Position numbers and translations under genes: made by a program
NCBI RefSeq assembly: GCF_001422045.1
Contig: NZ_LMLW01000011.1
Coordinates: 505 to 64,504, forward strand
From: Sphingomonas sp. Leaf242
GTDB taxonomy: Bacteria > Pseudomonadota > Alphaproteobacteria > Sphingomonadales > Sphingomonadaceae
DNA length: 64,000 nucleotides
Reading direction: 5' to 3'
The notes under the pieces: model-generated
Told to the model about the DNA's origin: nothing
The model's input: only the letters and a program-made list of their open reading frames with translations
The model's database searches: none
Shown: piece by piece, positions 59,377 through 64,000 of the stretch
Numbering within the stretch: the first letter of the stretch is position 1
Layout of the letters: each line of letters begins with the position of its first letter

Positions 59377-60159
59377 TCACGCGGTCAGGGCATCCACGAG
59401 CGCGCGGACTTTCTTCTGGCGCCACTGCGGGAGCGGGGCGACGAGCCAGTATCCCCCCTTCGAAGGCTGCGACTCGCCGATTAGCCGGACGCGGGCCTGT
59501 GCCAGATCGCGACGGGCGAGCAATTCGGGAACGGTTGCGCGACCAAGACCCGCCGCCGCCGCATCGATCGCGAGCCCGGCATCGGTGACGCGGACCAGCG
59601 CAACGCCATCTTCTCCCGACCATGCGATCGCGGCTTCGCTATCGGTGCCGGGCTTGGCGATCGTCACCATGCCTTCGGATTCGAGCGCCTCGCCCTCATG
59701 CTCGCCAGGACCATCGCCCCAGCGGATCGCGAGGTCGAGATTGGCTTCGGTGAAGTCGACATTCTCGTCGGCGGTGATCAGCACGAAGCGCAGTTCGGGA
59801 TCCGCCTCGGCGATTTGTGCGAGCCGAGGCATCAGCCACTTCTCGGTCAGGTCGCGCGGCGCTGCGATCGTCAGCGATTTCGACGACTGCCCGGCCTGCA
59901 TCGCGCGGACAGCTTCCTCGAACTGGAGGAACCCGCCGCGGAGCGCGCCTAGACCCGCTTCCGCCTCAGGCGTCAGTTCGAGCCCGCGCGTGGTGCGGCG
60001 GAACAGGACGACGCCGAGCGTATCCTCCAGCGCGCGGATCTGCTGGCCGACCGCGGCCGGCGTCACCGCCAACTCGTCCGCAGCCCGCGTGAACGACAGA
60101 TGCCGCGCCGCCGCATCGAGCACGCGCAGGCCATTGAGCGGGAGATGCGTGCGCTTCAA
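59377..60159 (-). CDS. LysR-family transcription regulator (GcvA-like)
   Basis: 260-residue regulator. The N-terminal winged helix-turn-helix is LNGLRVLDAAARHLSFTRAA then ELAVTPAAVGQQIRALEDTL. The C-terminal substrate-binding domain contains LTIAAPRDLTEKWLMPRLA and DLAIRWGDG, in the style of GcvA. It is slightly short (about 290-300 is usual). The ATG overlaps the apaG stop (ATGA), so it is transcribed with metZ and apaG rather than divergently, which is unusual for a LysR gene. Effector unknown. Confidence 0.92.
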   Translation of the reverse strand: MKRTHLPLNGLRVLDAAARHLSFTRAADELAVTPAAVGQQIRALEDTLGVVLFRRTTRGLELTPEAEAGLGALRGGFLQFEEAVRAMQAGQSSKSLTIAAPRDLTEKWLMPRLAQIAEADPELRFVLITADENVDFTEANLDLAIRWGDGPGEHEGEALESEGMVTIAKPGTDSEAAIAWSGEDGVALVRVTDAGLAIDAAAAGLGRATVPELLARRDLAQARVRLIGESQPSKGGYWLVAPLPQWRQKKVRALVDALTA

Positions 60160-60554
60160 TTCAGCACCGCGGGGGCGAACAGCGAGAAGCGGGGGATCTC
60201 GACCGCGAACACGGCGCCGTCTTCGCGGACCATCTGGTAGCTTCCCTGCATCGCACCCGACGGTGTCGCGAGCGGGCAGCCCGAGACGTAATCGAAGCTC
60301 GCGCCGGGTTCGATCACCGGCTGTTCGCCGACCACGCCTTCACCCTCGACCGAGTGACGCGCGCCGCGGCCGTCGGTGATCACCCAGTGTCGGGTGAGCA
60401 ACTGGACGGTCTCGGTGCCCTCGTTTTCGAGGCGGATATGGTACGCCCAGAACCAGCGGCCCCGCTCCGGCTCGGACTGTTCGGGCAGATAGCTGACCGA
60501 CACGCGCACCGTCACCCCATCGGTCGTCGCCGCGTTGGGGAACAGCGCCTTCAC
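60156..60554 (-). CDS. apaG: ApaG domain protein
   Basis: 132-residue ApaG (DUF525), a small fibronectin-type fold with Co/Mg-linked phenotypes in enterics, whose role is unclear. VSVSYLPEQSEPERGRWFWA starts the domain, LLTRHWVITDGRG, VVGEQPVIEPGASFDYVSG and SGAMQGSYQM are conserved. The GTG start shares bases with the metZ stop (GTGA) and its own stop overlaps lysR, so all three are coupled. Confidence 0.94.
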   Translation of the reverse strand: MKALFPNAATTDGVTVRVSVSYLPEQSEPERGRWFWAYHIRLENEGTETVQLLTRHWVITDGRGARHSVEGEGVVGEQPVIEPGASFDYVSGCPLATPSGAMQGSYQMVREDGAVFAVEIPRFSLFAPAVLN

Positions 60555-61756
60555 AGGCCCGCCTGGCGCAGCGCCTGGTCGAGGTCGTCGATCACGTCCT
60601 GCGCATCCTCGAGCCCGACGTTGATCCGCAACAGTCCCTCGGTCACGCCCATCTCGATCTGCTTGTCGGGCGAGACGCTCGCGTGCGTGGTCGAGGCGGG
60701 GTGCGTCATCAGCGAGCGCGAGTCGCCGATGTTGTTCGAGATATCGACCAGTTCCAGCGCGTCGAGCAATGCGTGTGCCTGTTCGCGACCCTCGACCTCG
60801 AACGCGAAGATCGGCCCGCATGCGTCCATCTGGCGCTTGGCCAGTTCGTGCTGCGGATGGCTCGGCAGGAAGGGATGCAGCACGCGGGGGACGCGGCCTT
60901 CGAGGAATTCGCCGACCTTCATCGCGTTCTCGGACTGGCGGTGGATGCGCAGGTCGAGCGTCTCGAGGCCCTTGAGCACCACCCACGCGTTGAACGGCGA
61001 TAGCGTCGGGCCGGTGTTGCGCGTGAACGGCAACAGCGTGTTGGTGATGAAATCTTCGGTTCCGCAGACGGCACCGGCGAGCACGCGGCCCTGCCCGTCC
61101 ATCATCTTGGTCGCGCTATAGGCGGTGACGTCCGCGCCGAACTCCATCGGCCGCTGGAGCGCCGGTGTCGCGAACGCATTGTCGACCACGGTCGTGATGC
61201 CGCGCTCGCGCGCGATGTCGCAGATCGCCTTCAGGTCGGCGATGTCCATCGTCGGGTTGGCGGGCGTCTCGAAGAAGAATACCTTCGTTTCGGGCCGGAC
61301 CGCGTCGAGGAACGCCTGCGGATCGCGCGCATCGACGATCGTCGTGGCGATCCCGAACTTCGGCAACAGCGTGTCGGTGAGCCAGCGGCACGAGCCGAAC
61401 GCCGCGCGGCCGCCGACGAGGTGATCGCCGGTCTGGAGCTGGCACAGCAGCGACGCGGTCATCGCCGCCATGCCGGTCGCCATCGTCCGGCATGCCTCGG
61501 CGCCCTCCAGCAGCGCGATCCGCTCCTCGAGCATCTGCACGGTCGGGTTCTGGAGGCGGGAATAGGTCATCCCCTCCTGCTCGCCGGCAAAGCGCGCCGC
61601 GGCATCGCCTGCCTTGTCGTAGCAATAGCCCGAGGTAAGGAACAACGCCTCCGACGTCTCGCCATATTCGCTGCGGGCGGTGCCGCCGCGGATGGCGCGC
61701 GTCGCGGGACGCCAATTTTGAGTGATCGAACGATCCTGGCCGGTCTTGCGCTTCAT
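60551..61756 (-). CDS. metZ: O-succinylhomoserine sulfhydrylase
   Basis: 401-residue PLP enzyme of the Cys/Met metabolism family that makes homocysteine directly from O-succinylhomoserine and sulfide. The PLP lysine is in AYSATKMMDGQGR; YSRLQNPTVQMLEERIALLE and FETPANPTMDI are typical of MetZ. It ends with the GLEDAQDVIDDLDQAL block. The ATG at 61756 is chosen; no clear Shine-Dalgarno is seen. It is the first gene of metZ-apaG-lysR-GNAT. I looked for a SAM riboswitch upstream and found none. Confidence 0.93.
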   Translation of the reverse strand: MKRKTGQDRSITQNWRPATRAIRGGTARSEYGETSEALFLTSGYCYDKAGDAAARFAGEQEGMTYSRLQNPTVQMLEERIALLEGAEACRTMATGMAAMTASLLCQLQTGDHLVGGRAAFGSCRWLTDTLLPKFGIATTIVDARDPQAFLDAVRPETKVFFFETPANPTMDIADLKAICDIARERGITTVVDNAFATPALQRPMEFGADVTAYSATKMMDGQGRVLAGAVCGTEDFITNTLLPFTRNTGPTLSPFNAWVVLKGLETLDLRIHRQSENAMKVGEFLEGRVPRVLHPFLPSHPQHELAKRQMDACGPIFAFEVEGREQAHALLDALELVDISNNIGDSRSLMTHPASTTHASVSPDKQIEMGVTEGLLRINVGLEDAQDVIDDLDQALRQAGL

Positions 61757-61840
61757 GCGCGCCGCTTTGCCGGGGGGGAGCCGCGATGACAAGCCCGGGA
61801 CAAGCCTTGCGGGTGTGTGCCCCTGTTACGGGGGGCGTCA

Positions 61841-61960
61841 TTCTCCCCTCCCTGGAAGGGAGGGGTTGGGGGTGGGTCGGGTTCCGGATCGTGGAACGGT
61901 CGCGACCAAAGCTGGCCTACCCACCCCCAGCCCCTCCCTTCCAGGGAGGGGGGTGAGAAG
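61841..61960. repeat. Paired inverted repeat, type C
   Basis: Left arm TTCTCCCCTCCCTGGAAGGG (61841-61860) then AGGGGTTGGGGGTGGG; right arm CCACCCCCAGCCCCTCCCTT (61921-61940) then CCAGGGAGGGG. The arms are near-exact reverse complements with a 45-base spacer containing GATCGTGGAACGGTCGCGACC. It fills the gap between the glycosyltransferase gene and metZ. Confidence 0.9.
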
Positions 61961-61962
61961 GT

Positions 61963-63063
61963 TCAGTACCGCCCCCAGGTGAATTTCGAGGACAGCGCGT
62001 AGTTCCACACCGCACCGACCAGCACGCCGATCAGCGCGGAGGCGGCCCACGCCCCGTCGCGCATCTCGTACAGGAACGCGGCGATGCCGACGTTGGCGAC
62101 CGCACCGACCGAGCAGATCACCGCGAACGACACCCAGCCGTCGACGAGTTGCCGCCAGCCTTTCAGACGTCGGTCGCGATAGGTCAGCGCGTTGTTGAGG
62201 AAGAAGTTGAAGGTCAGCGCGGCCAAGGTCGCGACGATCTCGCCGACCAGGAAATTCGCACCGAACCCGACGAACAACGCGGTCAGCACCGCCATGTGGA
62301 TGCCGACGCCGAACACGCCGATCGCCGAGAACATCGCGAACCGCACTGGCACGACGCGCCCGAACATCCGATCGTAGATCGCGATCAGATATTCCATCGC
62401 GACGACGTGATCGAGCTTGCTCTCGCCCTCGGTACGACAGCGGAAGGTATAGGGCACCTCGACGAAGCGCAGCGGCGTCGGCGACGCGGTGAGCAGGTCG
62501 AGCAGGATCTTGAAGCCGATCGCCGACAGCGAGGGCGCGAGGCGGCGGACAATGTCGGTGCGGATCATGAAGAAGCCGCTCATCGGATCGTTGAGGTCGC
62601 ACTTCAGCACGCGGCGCGACAGCTTGGTGGCGAGCGCCGACTTGGCGACACGGTCGCTGTCCCACTCCCCGGTGCAGCCACCGCTGACGAAGCGCGAGCC
62701 GATCGCCACGTCGGTCTCGCCGTCCTTGAGCAGATCGAGCATCTTCGGCAGCAACGTCTCGTCGTGCTGGAGATCGCCGTCGATCACCGCGACGATCGGG
62801 GCGGCTGTGGCGCACATCCCCTCGATGCACGCCGACGACAGCCCACGCCGGCCGATCCGCTGGATCACGCGGACCCGCTTGTCGAGCCGGGCGATCTCGC
62901 GCGCGGCATCGGCGGTACCGTCGGGACTGTCGTCGTCGACGAAGATCGCCTCCCAGTTGCGCCCGGCCAGCGCCTGGTCGAGCTTGGCGATCAACGTCGG
63001 AACGTTGGCCTTCTCGTTGAACGTCGGGATGACGATCGCAAGTTCGAGAAGGTCGGCGATCAC
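61963..63063 (-). CDS. GT2 glycosyltransferase fused to a GtrA-like membrane domain
   Basis: 366 residues. The N-terminal GT2 domain (about 1-215) resembles dolichol/undecaprenyl-phosphate mannosyltransferases: LAIVIPTFNEKANVPTLI, FVDDDSPDGTADA and VIDGDLQHDETLLPKML with the catalytic Asp residues. The C-terminal 130 residues are four membrane helices of the GtrA type (TFNFFLNNALTYRDRR and WNYALSSKFTW). Together they suggest transfer of a sugar to a polyprenyl phosphate and its use in envelope glycan modification. The GTG at 63063 lies four bases after the leuB stop, so they are cotranscribed. Confidence 0.88.
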   Translation of the reverse strand: MIADLLELAIVIPTFNEKANVPTLIAKLDQALAGRNWEAIFVDDDSPDGTADAAREIARLDKRVRVIQRIGRRGLSSACIEGMCATAAPIVAVIDGDLQHDETLLPKMLDLLKDGETDVAIGSRFVSGGCTGEWDSDRVAKSALATKLSRRVLKCDLNDPMSGFFMIRTDIVRRLAPSLSAIGFKILLDLLTASPTPLRFVEVPYTFRCRTEGESKLDHVVAMEYLIAIYDRMFGRVVPVRFAMFSAIGVFGVGIHMAVLTALFVGFGANFLVGEIVATLAALTFNFFLNNALTYRDRRLKGWRQLVDGWVSFAVICSVGAVANVGIAAFLYEMRDGAWAASALIGVLVGAVWNYALSSKFTWGRY

Positions 63064-63067
63064 CGGG

Positions 63068-64000
63068 TCAGCCGAGTTCGGCGAGAACGGCGTCGCCCAT
63101 CGCAGAGGTCGACAGCGTGCCACCGAGATCTGGCGTGCGGGCGCCGCCGAGGATCGCCGCCGCGACGGCAGCCTCGATCCGGTCGGCGGCTTCGGGCAGG
63201 TCGAGCGAGTGGCGCAGCATCATCGCGGCGGACAGGATCGCCGCGCACGGATTGGCCTTGCCCTGCCCTGCGATGTCGGGCGCACTGCCGTGGATCGGCT
63301 CGTACATGCCCTTGTTGGAGTCGTTGAGCGCGGCGGACGGCAGCATGCCGATCGAGCCCGCGCACATCGATGCCTCGTCCGAGAGGATGTCGCCGAACAG
63401 ATTGCCGGTGACGATCACGTCGAACTGCCCGGGGTTGCGCACCAGCTGCATCGCCGCGTTGTCGACGTACATGTGGCTGAGCGCGACGTCGGGATAATCG
63501 GCCGAGACCTCGATGACGACATCGCGCCAGAGCTGCGAGGTCTCCAGCACGTTGGCCTTGTCGACCGAAAGCAGCTTGCCCTTACGGGTGCGCGCGGTCT
63601 CGAAGCCGACGCGGGCGATGCGCACGATCTCGGTCTCGTCGTAGCGCATCTCGTCATGGCCTTCGCGCAGGCCCTCGGCCGTCGTGCGGATGCCCTTGGC
63701 GCCAAAATACACGTCGCCGGTCAGCTCGCGGACGATCACCATGTCGATCGACCGGGCGATCTCGGGGCGGAGCGCGGAGGCGTCCTCAAGGCCCGCGAAC
63801 AGTTTCGCAGGGCGCAAATTGGCAAACAGGCCCAGTTCCTTGCGCAGGCCGAGAATGGCCTGCTCGGGGCGAAACTGGCGTTCGAGCGCATCGCAGTCGG
63901 GATCGCCGACCGCACCGAACAGGATGGCATCGGCGCGACGGGCGAGGTCGAGCGTCTCGGGCGGCAGCGGATGACCCGCGGCCTTGTACGCGGCGCCGCC
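63068..64000 (-). CDS. leuB: 3-isopropylmalate dehydrogenase, N-terminus cut by window edge
   Basis: 310 C-terminal residues of LeuB, which oxidises and decarboxylates 3-isopropylmalate in leucine synthesis. The visible part begins in the N-terminal third ([20 protein letters not shown]) with [12 protein letters not shown], then [17 protein letters not shown] and [16 protein letters not shown] with the metal-binding Asp residues, and [19 protein letters not shown] with the NAD-binding region. The stop at 63068 is complete. Upstream leuCD would be expected outside the window. Confidence 0.97.
   Translation of the reverse strand, partial: GGAAYKAAGHPLPPETLDLARRADAILFGAVGDPDCDALERQFRPEQAILGLRKELGLFANLRPAKLFAGLEDASALRPEIARSIDMVIVRELTGDVYFGAKGIRTTAEGLREGHDEMRYDETEIVRIARVGFETARTRKGKLLSVDKANVLETSQLWRDVVIEVSADYPDVALSHMYVDNAAMQLVRNPGQFDVIVTGNLFGDILSDEASMCAGSIGMLPSAALNDSNKGMYEPIHGSAPDIAGQGKANPCAAILSAAMMLRHSLDLPEAADRIEAAVAAAILGGARTPDLGGTLSTSAMGDAVLAELG

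Noticed and set aside
61757..61840. SAM-type riboswitch upstream of metZ
   Set aside because: I compared the leader with the SAM-II pattern I know and saw no match; a covariance-model search would be decisive.
1..64000. tRNA, rRNA, CRISPR, insertion sequence or prophage
   Set aside because: I read the longer intergenic gaps for conserved tRNA arms, repeated spacers and transposase or integrase motifs and found none.

Overview
The window is a stretch of a high-GC alphaproteobacterial chromosome, most likely Sphingomonas or a close sphingomonad. Evidence: the GcrA and FliX regulators confined to alphaproteobacteria, the gene order argD-argF-hslO, a Caulobacter-type TonB-dependent receptor beside halogenase-like genes, short overlapping operons, frequent GTG/TTG starts and strong G/C bias at third codon positions. 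No rRNA, tRNA, CRISPR array, integrase, transposase or phage gene was seen.

Region 1 (1-10.8 kb), motility and signalling: a chemoreceptor cut by the left edge; a minus-strand run flgI - rod-binding flgJ-like - flgN-like; divergent fliX; a second minus-strand run flgC-fliE-fliQ-fliR-flhB; and a plus-strand run fliN-fliO-fliP. These supply P-ring, rod, C-ring and export-gate parts. They are followed by a FixJ-type regulator whose receiver domain has lost its phosphorylation residues, and by an HD-GYP protein (cyclic-di-GMP turnover).

Region 2 (11-22.7 kb), the most unusual block: a 1158-residue TonB-dependent receptor diverges from three tandem flavin-dependent halogenase-like genes, the middle one lacking catalytic signatures. 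Next come a JmjC/cupin-type putative Fe(II)/2-oxoglutarate oxygenase, a second such oxygenase on the opposite strand, and a secreted GH5 glycoside hydrolase. It resembles known carbohydrate-uptake loci that carry 'tryptophan halogenase' genes, but its substrate is unknown.

Region 3 (22.7-30.8 kb), metabolism: an AMACR-like CoA-transferase-family protein, a CPA1 Na+/H+ antiporter, a small conserved protein, a D-2-hydroxyacid dehydrogenase, and an overlapping uxaC-uxuB-kdgK operon for hexuronate breakdown.

Region 4 (31-64 kb), largely core genome: a Met/His-rich putative metal-related pair, a lipoprotein phosphodiesterase, MaoC, a Gly-rich lipoprotein, apt, the cytochrome bc1 operon, trmL, hemF, two paralogous membrane proteins, lipB, queC-queE, argD-argF-hslO, parE, gcrA, an ABC-2 permease with a class A beta-lactamase-like protein, metZ-apaG-lysR-GNAT, a GT2-GtrA glycosyltransferase and leuB (cut by the right edge). 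The gaps in this half carry eleven paired inverted repeats of seven sequence types. I saw none of these in the first 30 kb.
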